From Leptoclinus maculatus (lineage: Eukaryota > Chordata > Actinopteri > Perciformes > Stichaeidae): 64,000 nucleotides of DNA. The stretch covers positions 214,501 through 278,500 of the forward strand of contig JAVDOI010000126.1 in the NCBI GenBank assembly GCA_032191485.1, in the 5' to 3' direction. The notes below the pieces were generated by a model, which was not told the DNA's origin, ran no database searches, and saw only the letters and a list, made by a program, of their open reading frames with translations. Below, in pieces: positions 23,936-36,099 of this stretch. The position numbers were made by a program, and so were the translations under genes. Numbering within the stretch: position 1 is the first letter of the stretch; every line of letters starts with the position of its first letter.

Positions 23936-25555
23936 CAATATCGGCAAAACGTTTTACAGATGGAGAAAAACAGTTGTGTATAGTTGAGCTTCTGCTAACT
24001 GCAGCCAGAGGCTCAAAGCCTCCGGCTGACGCTGTGATGAAAAGATCTATAAATCCATGCATAGAGTGTGTGGTGGGCAAACAGCACATGATACGATTGC
24101 ATCTCAGAATAACACACCAAATGTTTTACCTTTCAGTAAATATCAAGCTCACTTTTGGCTTTTTCTTTTTAAATTGGCCAGATGAAAACTCCTCAAAGTT
24201 CTTTTTTAGCTGAACTTGACAGTTCAAACAGTCATAAATGAGAACAGAATTATTTACGGGCACGATCGCACTGTTTTTATTATAAATACCAGAATCATGG
24301 GGATTTTTGAGAAGCTCTTGTTTCGTCCATTACAAACGTACCACAGTACTCTCTGTCTGTCTTTCCCTTTTTTCCAGTTTGCATTACTTGTCATACTTGC
24401 AAAACATGACATCGAGTTGGACCCACCCAGATGACGAGGGGCACAGTGAAGACCATCCACGGTGCTTTGATGTAGAGCAACATGATGTGCATGAGTCAAA
24501 GCCAATAGAGCAGCAAAGACAGAATGAAGACATGAAGCTAATGGTCAGAGTGCTTGTGATCTGAAAATCGAGAGAAAAGAAAGAAAACATTGTGTTCCTC
24601 ATCAAAAGGACTGAGGTTTATGTATCTACTGATTGGCAGCCAGGTGCCAGTGAGGAGCTGGTGATGGTAGGTGATGGTAGGTGAAGAGGGCAGATCAAAG
24701 GTCTGCTGGGTTTGGATTCTCTACGGAGTCATTCATCGTGATTAATTATGGAGGTGTTTCATCATTCATCTTGCAGCCTATTGGCTGAGTGCTGCAGAGG
24801 CCTGTGGAGGCCTGTACTTGTTTGTTAGTGAACACATTGTTCTAGAGGGTGTCCAACAGCTGCTACAGTTATTGTACGTCAATGGAGGAAAACCACAGAC
24901 AACCACAGAAAAGGTGCTACATGTCAATGTTTTATTGCAAAACCATCAAAAAACTCTCAAAGTCAAAGTCTCTGGTTGGTTAATTACAAACAGCAAATAC
25001 AAATTTCTGCCCTGAAACTATTTTGACTCCTAGAAACATCGTTCATTTTTTGCATGTTGGCAAAACAATGTTTATTCGTACATCAAGCAGACACAGAACA
25101 TTATTAACATTGATTTATAGTCGAAAAGTCCAACGTTCACTTTTCTTGTGGCTCTATTGTGGTCTCCACCAGCTCCAGGGCAGAAACACCTGAAGACTCT
25201 TAAGCTGCTTAAATCCTCCGCTCTGTTCACCAGCTAGGCGCCGACTCTGTGTGTCTCCCGTTTCATTTTCTGTCTGATATTAGCTCGTCACAGATATATT
25301 GAATATTGACAAAAATGTAATAAGTAACAAGATATCGCAATACAGAAAAACCAAGATGTGTTTGAGATAGTTTACTAACTCAGGCTGAGCTCATCCAGCA
25401 TTCGTAGCTATAGCTATGTAACATAATGCGCTGTAATTCCTAGATATGTTATCCATGTAATCATGAACGAGGAAGTATAAAGACCGCAAAGGCACACACA
25501 AGACAGGAGGAAGGTTTGTTGATGGGTCCAACAAACAGCCAGAAGACCTCTACTT
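23936..25555. other. No gene seen
   Basis: Open frames of 65-112 codons lack motifs. A short GGTGATGGTA duplication occurs at about 24660-24682. Confidence 0.5.
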
Positions 25556-25799
25556 GTTCCCCGTGTGAGATGAAAAGTAAACGTTGATGTATTTGTGAGG
25601 TAACTTTCATACTTCAGTCACTACACTTCAGTTCCGACGATCTTTTCCTAAACCTAACTAAGTAGTTTCCTGTGAAGATGGAAGTTCATTTTGAAAAGAC
25701 TGTATTCATGTAACGAGCTGAAATCAACACGTGTTGCTGGACCTTTGAGGAGTAACTTTTCACAAGATATCGTACGAACTGTTGCAAAACTGCATGCTG
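25556..25799 (+). repeat. Dispersed family B, forward copy, most complete
   Basis: TTCCCCGTGTGAGATG, AACGTTGATGTATTTGTGAG, GACGATCTTTTCCTAAACCT, AACTAAGTAGTTTCCTGTG, GAAGATGGAAGTTCATTTTG, AAAAGACTGTATTCATGTAA, GTTGCTGGACCTTTGAGG, CACAAGATATCGTACGAAC. It ends where the inverted-repeat element begins. I recognise the family from fish sequence; class unknown. Confidence 0.85.
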
Positions 25800-26245
25800 A
25801 AGCCCCAGTCCCACCGAAAGCCGGATATACTACGGATGTCCCCGGATCACCCCGTATCACCCCGAATAAAAAGAGGTGAGATCTGGGGTGGTCCGGGGTG
25901 ATCCGGGGTGTCAACTAGATCCCGTTTCATCCCGGATTAACACGGTCCTACTACGGTTCTTCCCGGATGCGCTACGGTTCAACGCCGCCCCCCTCTCCAT
26001 TCCCGGATGGCCACGGATCACCCCGGATGTTAGTTGTACGTCCGGCGAGCCGCTCGTCTTCCCGGTTACGCCACGGTTCACCACGGATGGCCACGGTTTT
26101 ACTACGGTTCATCACGGACCCCCCCGGATCGTCCCGGACTGACTACGGTTTCACTACGGTTCCACTCCCGGATGACCCCGGATCTGATCCGTAGTGTATC
26201 CGGGGACATCCGTAGTGTATCCGGCTTTCGGTGGGACTGGGGCTT
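25800..26245. mobile_element. GC-rich 446-bp element with 48-bp terminal inverted repeats
   Basis: The left end 25800-25847 begins AAGCCCCAGTCCCACCGAAA and the right end 26198-26245 is its reverse complement with one mismatch in 48 bases. The interior is packed with short motifs CCCGGAT, CCACGGAT/CCACGGTT and CTACGGTT. It also contains a second inverted pair (CCCCGGATCACCCCG near 25840-25865 against GGGGTGATCCGGGGTG at 25895-25912, with an AT-rich loop) and a repeat of GATCCGTAGTGTATCCGG at the right end. CpG density is far above the flanks. There is no transposase, and the small open frames read repeats. The flanks show no clear target duplication (TGA/TTA at best, if the repeat starts one base inside). 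A MITE is the best reading; transposon superfamily unknown. Confidence 0.85.
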
Positions 26246-27440
26246 TACATTGTAAACTAAGATATGACCACCATGGAAAACATTAACGCCAGAGTTGTTT
26301 TCAAGTGAAAAATGTCTTGCACTATAAATGTACATTCTGTAATAACCACATTTAAATGAGTAAAACCTAAATCAGCTCATATATTTTTGGCAAACTCAAT
26401 GATCAATTTCATTATCGGCCTCAACAAACAGTTCATATTGATATCATTCATGTGCAACACAAAATACGGTGTTGTTTTTCTCTGATTCCCTAAACTCTCA
26501 TGGCTGATACTAAAAAAAAATGTGTCTGTTGACTGATGGCGGCTGCAGTGCGATGTGATACATCCTGCAGATGCCGCCATTCTTTTCCGTCTCAGGCTGA
26601 GCTGCAGCTGTTTCTACACTTCGCTTTTGCTGAAACCCTCAGAAGAAATGTCAGTTCCTCCTCACCACGGTGCTCCATTTAAGCTGTTTACAGCACTGCA
26701 AATACTAGAAGGACTTGTTGACATGTCGCTAATACTGAGTTACTTAAGTGGAGTGATAAGACGGGGAGATGAAGTGTGTTTGTGAGTCTGAGAATGTGTT
26801 TGTACATGCATGTGTAACTTAGCACACATAAAACTGTTGACTCTGCATTCTGTTTAGTGTACGTATTTTTTTTTCTCTCTCAGCGTTGAACTATCTTTCC
26901 TCTCGGTCCAAACCTTTCTTTTGGCATCCAGGCGTAATACATCAAGAACAAAGTGATGTCTTTGCATTGAAGAATTCTCAGTCGGAGCCATATCCTACTA
27001 CGCCTCAGGACAGACAGTAATTAATGATTGATATTTTGTTTTGGCACAAAGGCATGCTCTTTGAGTTATGTGCCTTTCTTCTTCCTCAATAGGGATCCTT
27101 TAGGTATGCAACGCAGCAAACGGAAGAACATTTTTGGGAGATGACACATTGTTACGGCGTGTGTTAAAGTTCAGTAAGAGAGTCAACAGACCTGAAGTAG
27201 ATAAATCTCTCCAAGCAACTACCCTGTCTCCTGAAATGTACATGTATATGCAAGGTATCTGCAACATGAAATACATTTAAGGAAAAAAGATGCTGATCGA
27301 GTTATGTTCTTAGCAACATAATAAGGTAAATGCAGGATAACCACCGCTTCACCCGGCTTTATCTTAACTAAGGTGCTGGAAGTATCAAAAAAGCTCAAAC
27401 TGATAGAAGAGACATCCTCATACTTAAATCTCTGCAGAGA
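26246..27440. other. No gene seen
   Basis: Anonymous sequence. Confidence 0.5.
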
Positions 27441-28851
27441 AAGACCTTCATCAGAGACCTTCATCGGAGACCTTCATCAGAGACCTTCATCAGAGACCTT
27501 CTCTGAGACCTTCATCAGAGACCTTCATCAGAGACCTTCTCTGAGACCTTCATCAGAGACCTTCATCTGAGACCTTCATCAGAGACCTTCTCTGAGACCT
27601 TCATCTGAGACCTTCATCAGAGACCTTCTCTGAGACCTTCATCAGAGACCTTCATCAGAGACCTTCTCTGAGACCTTCATCTGAGACTTTCATCAGAGAC
27701 CTTCTCTGAGACCTTCATCAGAGACCTTCATCTGAGACCTTCATCAGAGACCTTCTCTGAGACCTTCATCAGAGACCTTCATCTGAGACCTTCATCAGAG
27801 ACCTTCTCTGAGACCTTCATCAGAGACCTTCATCAGAGACCTTCTCTGAGACCTTCATCTGAGACCTTCATCGGAGACCTTCATCGGAGACATTCATCAG
27901 AGACCTTCATCAGAGACCTTCATCAGAGACCTTCATCTGAGACCTTCATCAGAGACCTTCTCTGAGACCTTCATCTGAGACCTTCATCAGAGACCTTCTC
28001 TGAGACCTTCATCAGAGACCTTCATCAGAGACCTTCTCTGAGACCTTCATCAGAGACCTTCATCTGAGACCTTCATCAGAGACCTTCTCTGAGACCTTCA
28101 TCAGAGACCTTCATCTGAGACCTTCATCAGAGACCTTCTCTGAGACCTTCATCAGAGACCTTCATCTGAGACCTTCATCAGAGACCTTCTCTGAGACCTT
28201 CATCAGAGACCTTCATCAGAGACCTTCTCTGAGACCTTCATCTGAGACCTTCATCGGAGACCTTCATCGGAGACATTCATCAGAGACCTTCATCAGAGAC
28301 CTTCATCAGAGACCTTCATCTGAGACCTTCATCAGAGACCTTCTCTGAGACCTTCATCTGAGACCTTCATCAGAGACCTTCTCTGAGACCTTCATCAGAG
28401 ACCTTCATCAGAGACCTTCTCTGAGACCTTCATCAGAGACCTTCATCTGAGACCTTCATCAGAGACCTTCTCTGAGACCTTCATCTGAGACCTTCATCAG
28501 AGACCTTCTCTGAGACCTTCATCAGAGACCTTCATCAGAGACCTTCTCTGAGACCTTCATCAGAGACCTTCTCTGAGACCTTCATCGGAAACCTTCATCG
28601 GAGACCTTCATCACAGACCTTCATCAGAGACCTTCATCAGAGACCTTCATCAGAGACCTTCTCTGAGACCTTCATCGGAGACCTTCATCGGAGACCTTCA
28701 TCGGAGACCTTCATCAGAGACCTTCAGCAGAGAACTTCATCGGAGACCTTCATCGGAGACCTTCATCGGAGACCTTCATCAGAGACCTTCATCAGAGACC
28801 TTCATCACATACCTTCATCAGAGACCTTCATCAGAGACCTTCTCTGAGACG
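27441..28851. repeat. 13/12-bp minisatellite, 1.4 kb
   Basis: Tandem GACCTTCATCAGA (13) mixed with GACCTTCTCTGA (12) and variants with CATCTGA or CATCGGA. Higher-order structure is visible: the rare variant GACATTCATCAG recurs at about 27889 and 28272, 383 bp apart, in the same context. The right part (after 28560) has more CATCGGA units and is less ordered. Confidence 0.97.
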
Positions 28852-29157
28852 AAAAGCTAAAAATGAAGTGTTCTGCATAGATTTAAGTGTGCTGATATCT
28901 ATTCTACCAGCAACATAATAAGGACATGTTGTTGTATGGATAGAGTACATTCACTGTCTACATATTGCATTTGTTTACTCGCAGCAACTACAGAAAGTTT
29001 TAAAGATTAAGCACTTGGTTAAGATTTGGGAAAGATTGTTGCTTTATTTAAAGCTGCACTGATCAATCATTTTATATAAATAAAATGATCACTGATGATA
29101 GGAAAGGGGATGTCCGTTGTGACAAAGTGAGAGATAATTATCAGTCGACTCAGCAGT
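28852..29157. other. No gene seen
   Basis: Anonymous AT-rich spacer. Confidence 0.5.
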
Positions 29158-29375
29158 TGCTGGGCGATATGGAGAAAATCAAATATCGTGATATTTGTGA
29201 TCAAATACCTCGATATCGTTATTGTATATCGATTGTTCGGTGTTGGTGCTTTTACAAAAAGTATTCACACATGAGACTTTTGATAAAATAATCACCAGTA
29301 ATGTGGATATAATGACTAAGTGGATAAAGACTATAATGGAACAGGTAGAACAGTCTGTATCACTTTACTGTAATA
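29158..29375 (+). mobile_element. 5' part of a GGGCGATAT-type hAT MITE
   Basis: GCTGGGCGATATGGAGAAAA, then AAATACCTCGATATCG, TTGGTGCTTTTACAAAAAG, ATCACCAGTAATGTGGATAT and AATGACTAAGTGGATAAAG match a fish repeat I recognise, whose intact copies end in GATATCG-rich sequence and GCCCAGC. The right end is missing here. The two open frames through it are not genes. Confidence 0.6.
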
Positions 29376-29456
29376 ACCTGTTTCTTTTGTCTTTTTGTTT
29401 GAATGTCGCTCATCAGTTCACTACCTGCCCAGCAACAAATGACAGACAGTCTAAGC

Positions 29457-29502
29457 TATACTTGTGTATACTTGTGTATACTTGTGTATACTTGTGTATA
29501 CT
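29457..29502. repeat. 10-bp tandem repeat (TATACTTGTG)
   Basis: Four and a half perfect units. Confidence 0.97.
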
Positions 29503-30091
29503 ACTTGTGAACTCAGCGGAGCATTTACAGCTGAACACAGATACTTCTCTCAGGAGGCGGTGATCTTAGAGTTGGGCAGAGAGTGAATATTGGCCTCACA
29601 TTCAACAGTTGGACAGAAACACGACTCCAAATGAAAGCTAACTTTGTTTTGTGTCAGCCAGATGTGTGAAACACCTTCAGCACATTAACTTTATAATGCC
29701 ACAATATGTGTATTTTATAACTTGTTCTGCTGCCTCCAGATGGCAAAAATAATTAATTAAAAAAATGATGAAAACATCAACAGTGACACAAGACGGGACT
29801 TGTTCACTTTCTCTCTATTTAACAAAAAACTATATTTTGGGATATCTGTGTGATCTTTCTCCTTTTTAATATTAAATACAAGCAAAAAAATTACACACAA
29901 CAAAGACGACAACATAATGACACAACTTCACAAAATGAGTAAATATTAACAACAATTGCACAAAAATAAAAAGTCAATAAAATAAAATGAAAACGATCAC
30001 GTAAGTATTTAAATATTTAGGTTGACGGTACTAATACCTTAAAAAACAAAAAAGGAATATATGTTGCCATTCATCATCACACATGAGGTAG
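29503..30091. other. No gene seen
   Basis: AT-rich anonymous sequence. Confidence 0.5.
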
Positions 30092-31138
30092 CTGAAGGTG
30101 ATGTCTGAAGGTGATGTCTGAAGGTGATGTCTGAAGGTGACGTCTGAAGGTGACGTCTGAAGGTGACGTCTGAAGGTGACGTCTAAAGGTGACGTCTGAA
30201 GGTGACGTCTGAAGGTGATGTCTAATGTCTAAAGGTGATGTCTAAAGGTGACGTCTGAAGGTGACGTCTGAAGGTGACGTCTGAAGGTGATGTCTGAAGG
30301 TGATGTCTGAAGGTGACGTCTGAAGGTGACGTCTGAAGGTGACGTCTGAAGGTGACGTCTGAAGGTGATGTCTGAAGGTGATGTCTGAAGGTGACGTCTG
30401 AAGGTGACGTCTGAAGGTGACGTCTGAAGGTGACGTCTAAAGGTGACGTCTGAAGGTGACGTCTGAAGGTGATGTCTAATGTCTAAAGGTGATGTCTAAA
30501 GGTGACGTCTGAAGGTGACGTCTGAAGGTGACGTCTGAAGGTGATGTCTGAAGGTGATGTCTAAAGGTGACGTCTGAAGGTGACGTCTGAAGGTGACGTC
30601 TGAAGGTGATGTCTGAAGGTGATGTCTAAAGGTGATGTCTAAAGGTGATGTCTAAAGGTGACGTCTGAAGGTGATGTCTGAAGGTGATGTCTAAAGGTGA
30701 TGTCTAAAGGTGACGTCTGAAGGTGATGTCTAAAGGTGACGTCTGAAGGTGACGTCTGAAGGTGACGTCTGAAGGTGACGTCTGAAGGTGACGTCTGAAG
30801 GTGATGTCTAATGTCTAAAGGTGATGTCTGAAGGTGACGTCTGAAGGTGACGTCTGAAGGTGACGTCTGAAGGTGACGTCTGAAGGTGATGTCTAATGTC
30901 TAAAGGTGATGTCTGAAGGTGACATCTAAAGGTGACGTCTGAAGGTGATGTCTAATGTCTAAAGGTGATGTCTGAAGGTGACGTCTGAAGGTGATGTCTA
31001 ACGTCTAAAGGTGACGTCTGAAGGTGATGTCTGAAGGTGATGTCTAACGTCTAAAGGTGATGTCTAAAGGTGACGTCTGAAGGTGATGTCTAACGTCTAA
31101 AGGTGACGTCTAAAGGTGACGTCTGAAGGTGATGTCTG
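30092..31138. repeat. 13-bp minisatellite with CRE-like core, about 1 kb
   Basis: Roughly 80 units of GAAGGTGACGTCT. Variation is almost confined to two positions: GACGTC/GATGTC (a CpG to TpG change) and TCTGAAGG/TCTAAAGG. Occasional partial units give GATGTCTAATGTCTAAAGG blocks. Each unmutated unit contains TGACGTC, seven of eight bases of a CRE. Confidence 0.97.
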
Positions 31139-32426
31139 TGACTGGCAGCAGACATTGAGACTTTACGTAATGTAGAAGTGACATCCGGCACCAACTCACC
31201 CGATCCTCTGTAAACAGCAGCACAGTGATGCTGCCATCAGTAACAATCAGGACCTCAAACGTTTTAATCAAAGAACAATCTCCAACGCTGTTTTTTCATT
31301 CTGGCATATTGTGAAACCCGGTTCATTTGGGTTTCTGTTAAAGTTGGCCTCTTCCTGTCTAATGATTGCCTGAAACCCATAAAGAGTTCCTACGGGCACA
31401 CAGGGAGATGCATGTTCAACTCCCTGACTAACTACTCCTGCCTTAAATCAAATGTGAACATTGGAAAGAAAAAAGAATACCTGCACTCTACATCCATCCC
31501 CTGGTGCAACATTTCACCCCTGGTACATTTTCATCATTACGTAACGGTTGTAAAATTGTTAAAGGGGTTATTGTTTGACAAAGGACTACTTTGGGTTGAA
31601 ACTTAAACCAAATAAAGCTTAGTGAAAGCAAGATGTGATGTTTAGTCTTCTCCTTCTCCCTCTCTTCAGTATTGACTTAGTTAATTCCCTGTGCCTGAGA
31701 TGAAGTTCTATGTGGAATGTGCAAACATTAGACCCTGTTTCTCTCCGGTGTATCTCAGTACCATGGTAACTCACCATGGGGCAGACGAGGGCTCTGTCCG
31801 CTGACAGATACTGTCTGGCTGAGGAGATGTGGGGGAGGGGGGGTTCAATATGTGCAGGACATCAGCCAGTATGCATGCACTCACCTGCCCACTTACTGAC
31901 GGCTTCTGAGGGAAAACATTGTGGAGCCCGGCGACGTCGTGCTGAAGCAAAACATTTCTCTGTGGTTTTAAGGTTTCTTTGCTCATCATTCCTCTCTTTG
32001 CCCACTAGACCTCCACCAGAGACACCAGACTGTTGTGCAATGCACGCAGCAGACTGTGAAATAGGTAATCATGTCGCATCATGTGCCAGTGCTTGCAGAA
32101 TAAAACACATTTTCTTTCCACCACAGATGGAGAAACAACGGCAGAAATGATGAGGTTTCCTCAGCTGACCTCTTCCTCCACTATAGTGATCCTGTTCCTA
32201 GGAAAGAGAAGCTGAGCTGACCTCCTGCAACAAAAGCTTCCATTTGACACCTGAATGTCTTAGCAATCGACGGATTATGAGACAATGGGCCCCGGGGCTC
32301 AGACATGTAAAAGGCCCCCGACCCCTCCTACATATATCTGAGAGACACCCAGGTCCAAAACATTCAGTTGTTTTTGTCTCTTTCAGTAACATTCTGCAGG
32401 TGGACCAATATAACTTGAAATGTTAG
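31139..32426. other. No gene supported
   Basis: Plus frame 31776-32150 and a minus-strand 75-bp segment at 31885-31959 (acceptor ACCACAG, donor GGGCAG|GTGAGT) look exon-like in signals, but the product is not recognised. Confidence 0.4.
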
Positions 32427-33268
32427 CAGTAGTTTTACATTTCTTTGTGGTTGTTTTGCATCATTTTGTGGTTGTTTTGCATCTTTTTCTTGTTGTTTTG
32501 TGTCTTTGTTGTTGGTTTGTGTCTCTTTGCAGTTGTTTTGTGTCTTTGTAGTCGTTTGTGTCTCTTTGTAGTTGTTTTGTGTCTTTGTAGTCGTTTGTGT
32601 CTCTTTGTAGTTGTTTTGTGTCTTTGTAGTCGTTTGTTTCTCTTTGTTGTTGTTTTGCATCATTTTGTAGTTGTTTTGTGTCTTTGTAGTCGTTTGTGTC
32701 TCTTTGCAGTTGTTTTGTGTCTTTGTAGTCGTTTGTGTCTCTTTGCAGTTGTTTTGTGTCTTTGTAGTCGTTTGTGTCTCTTTGTAGTTGTTTTGTGTCT
32801 TTGTAGTCGTTTGTGTCTCTTTGTAGTTGTTTTGTGTCTTTGTAGTCGTTTGTTTCTCTTTGTTGTTGTTTTGCATCATTTTGTAGTTGTTTTGTGTCTT
32901 TGTAGTTGTTTGTGTCTCTTTGCAGTTGTTTTGTGTCTTTGTAGTCGTTTGTGTCTCTTTGCAGTTGTTTTGTGTCTTTGTAGTCGTTTGTGTCTCTTTG
33001 TAGTTGTTTTGTGTCTTTGTAGTCGTTTGTGTCTCTTTGTAGTTGTTTTGTGTCTTTGTAGTCGTTTGTTTCTCTTTGTTGTTGTTTTGCATCATTTTGT
33101 AGTTGTTTTGTGTCTTTGTAGTCGTTTGTGTCTCTTTGCAGTTGTTTTGTGTCTTTGTAGTCGTTTGTGTCTCTTTGCAGTTGTTTTGTGTCTTTGTAGT
33201 CGTTTGTGTCTCTTTGTAGTTGTTTTGTGTCTTTGTAGTCATTTGTGTCTCTTTGCAGTTGTTTTCTG
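32427..33268. repeat. 39-bp minisatellite with higher-order repeat of about 216 bp
   Basis: Unit: TTTGTAGTTGTTTTGTGTC then TTTGTAGTCGTTTGTGTCTC, itself a dimer of 19-20-bp halves. A variant block TTTCTCTTTGTTGTTGTTTT plus GCATCATTTTG recurs at about 32634, 32849 and 33068, giving a nested period of about 216 bp repeated three times. Since 39 and 216 are multiples of three, both strands stay open (280 codons plus, 317 codons minus, Thr/Gln/Asn/Lys-rich), which is a by-product of the period. Confidence 0.95.
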
Positions 33269-34861
33269 TGTGTGTTTTCTGATTTGAAGTTTCTATCTGC
33301 AGGACATCATTAGTCAATGCCTTTCAACCTGTTACACTACCACGATGGTTTGGTTAGGTTTAGGCTCTAAAACGACCTGGTCACAGCTTTATCTCTGGAA
33401 CGTTAATATATGTCATTATTGGGCATTTGCTGAAACGAATGACCCTCAGGAGAACTCCTGTCGAGATGTACTTAAATAGTGTTGATGTGTAGATTATCAG
33501 GCACTGTTATGAATCTATAATCCCTTGTTGCTGTGTACACATGACATTAACTGGGGAGCTGGACGGCCGAAAATACAATTTAATGTTTAATCGGTCTGGA
33601 TATCTGGAAAAGTAAGTCTCTTATTTTGAAGTTTGGAATTAAAAGGAAATCTGTGTGTAATAAATCTATCCTGAGGTTTATTTCTATTTCTTTGGATGCA
33701 GTTTTAACATCTGTCATGGACAAAACAGAAACGATTCTATTTCTGTGTCTCCCAGCATCACACTGAGTTACAGAGGTGACAAGATGGAAGAAGAGAATGT
33801 GGCTGCACACTAACCATGCCCTCAGATAGTCTGTTTATATTTATAATAGACCTAATTATGAAAATATATTACCGCATGTGGCCGGAGATGTAATGAGCTC
33901 ATGTTCTCTGTTTGGAATGTAAAAAACAAAAGGCTGACTTCACCCATACAACGTCTGAGCCACCTTGACTCAACATATGACTACAATCCTCTCGTCACCC
34001 GATACCCCGTGAAACATTGTGTAAATGTTTTTCAGAGATGTTAACTGGAGGGCTAACTTGTCCCTGGAGAAGACGATACGACGCTAATACTGTTACGGCA
34101 TCAGGGACGCATTAGCTCCAAATAATACACAATATTAATGTGCTCTACATGTAACATGTGTATAGTGTTCTACTGGCCGTTAATCATCCAAACGACAGTT
34201 AATCAAAATGTAATATCAACCCTGATCCCTGTCTGACACACATTGAGCTTGATATTATAAAGTTGCATTGTTGAAGTTGTGACAAATAACTTTGATTTTG
34301 TATGTTTTCTTTGTGTCTTACATCAGTCCTCAGTCCTCAGAATGAGCCTCTCTCTATAACCAGAAGAAAAGAAATCATCTCACCGGCCAAAGAGTCAAAA
34401 GGAACTGTCTCTCAACACCTCGTCCAGCTCTGGGCACATAATAACTGTCTGAAATGTTTCTTTAGGTGCACCACTCTATTGCTATGATGATGTCATCGTG
34501 TAATGGATCCACGTCTACGCAGAGTTGTAACACATTAGCCTCTCTTACAATTAACTATTGTAAAACACAATATAAGGTACCATTTCAGTTGTTTTTCTCT
34601 CTGCTATTATTTATATTTGGAGGCACAAAGATAGGAGACAAGTTAACACCTGTGTGCACATAGCGCCGTATTCTCAGCGCCATCATATTTTTTTTAATTG
34701 TTCCCAAAGAGCAGCGAGCGCAAGATATCTTTGTCATTAAAGACAGAAGAAGATGCTCGTTGAAACACTGGGATGAAGCTCTACTCAGAAATAAGCACTG
34801 TGTGGACACCGACCCTTATACCAAAAAGATTAAGAGTCTGCAGCTATGCTAGGAGGCTAAG
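33269..34861. other. No gene seen
   Basis: Anonymous sequence. Confidence 0.5.
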
Positions 34862-35236
34862 GTCAGCATGCTAACATGCTACCAATGGCAGCGCTAACGT
34901 GCTGATGCTAAGTAAGATAAGATGAATCCCGATGGAACTTCTTGAGATTACAACAGACTAATAAGAAGAAGTTCAAATATAAACATATATGAAGAGTAAA
35001 GTAACAAGTATTAAGCGTATAAGAAGTAATACTGACACCAATGCTAAATAGAATAGCATAAAGAGTGAAGTAAATATATTAAACATAATTCAACCAAACA
35101 TGAGAATAAAAACAAGATTAAAAATATAAAGTGCATATGAAGTACTATTAACATCAGTGCCTAATAGAAACTAAAGAGTAATCTTCACCGTCTTATATTA
35201 GCATGTTAGCATGCTAATATTTGCTCATTTAAAACA
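34862..35236 (-). mobile_element. LINE 3' fragment (minus) inside a GCTAACATGCTA repeat
   Basis: The outer parts AGCATGCTAACATGCTACC (34866-34884) and TTAGCATGTTAGCATGCTAA (35199-35218) are of a repeat type common in fish. Between them the minus strand ends in AGTTCCATCGGGATTCATC followed by TTATCTTAC, resembling a LINE 3' terminus of the ATCGGGATnAATAAAG kind. No coding remnant. Confidence 0.45.
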
Positions 35237-36099
35237 AAGGGTTGAACCCTGCACTCAGGGTTCAGTCTGGACGGACCAGACTACAGTTCAAGTCCTTTCA
35301 GCTGTAAACGTGAACACGTTTGTTAATAAATTGATTTGTTGACAGAAAATGCTCTACAGCTCCTTTTCAGACGGTAAGTTGTCAAACTGATGAATTAAAG
35401 AACTAGAACAAAAGAAGAAAGTTATAGACCAGAGAACTGTTACAGTAATGACCTGTTGGCCATTACAGCAGTTTTGACGCAGTTTCGTCAAATGGTTTTT
35501 TAGGGTTAATAAATTGCAACTATAGCTTTATTAAAGGGTAATACATAATTCTTTAGAGGATGAACGGAGCAGGATCTTGTCTATGTTGAATGATGGGTTC
35601 AACTTGAAAGGTCAAAGGTCAAAGGGACTCATTGACTCGTCGTTGTGAACATCTCGAGTTCAGGGGATAAGAACACGCACAACAATGTGCAGATCACTTC
35701 ATGATCAATCACATGATGTCATGCAGAAGGAGAGAGTAAACCAAGTCAGCTGTCTAAATACGAGTTCATGGTCCACACACCGTCCACATGGCACTGAATA
35801 CGAAACATTAAAAACTCATCACACACACACACAAACACTGTATTCCATATTAAACACCTAATTATCCAAATATTCACTCTGGGAATGAGCCACGGTGTGA
35901 AGTATTTACATTGCAATCAGCTCCACTCACACACCCTGATCGAATAAACAATCAATATTTCAATCACTGGAGAGAAAACATAGTTTGGCCTCGATGAGGA
36001 AACATTGTTGCCAAAACGTCCAAAAACTAGAATCATCCTGAAATATGTTTTTACACGTTGGCTTGTACAAACGGAAAGAAGCATACCCTGCTTCATGGG
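35237..36099. other. No gene seen
   Basis: Anonymous sequence with a short CA run at 35820-35832. Confidence 0.5.

Noticed and set aside
25800..26245. CpG island promoter of a gene
   Set aside because: The 48-bp terminal inverted repeats and internal word array fit a mobile element; no exon or splice donor follows.
27441..31138. Possible CRISPR-like arrays of short repeats
   Set aside because: Units are directly adjacent with no unique spacers, and the window is eukaryotic.
31885..31959. 75-bp minus-strand segment with good splice signals (reads VLLQHDVAGLHNVFPQ)
   Set aside because: Product not recognised and no partner exon found; signals alone are common by chance.
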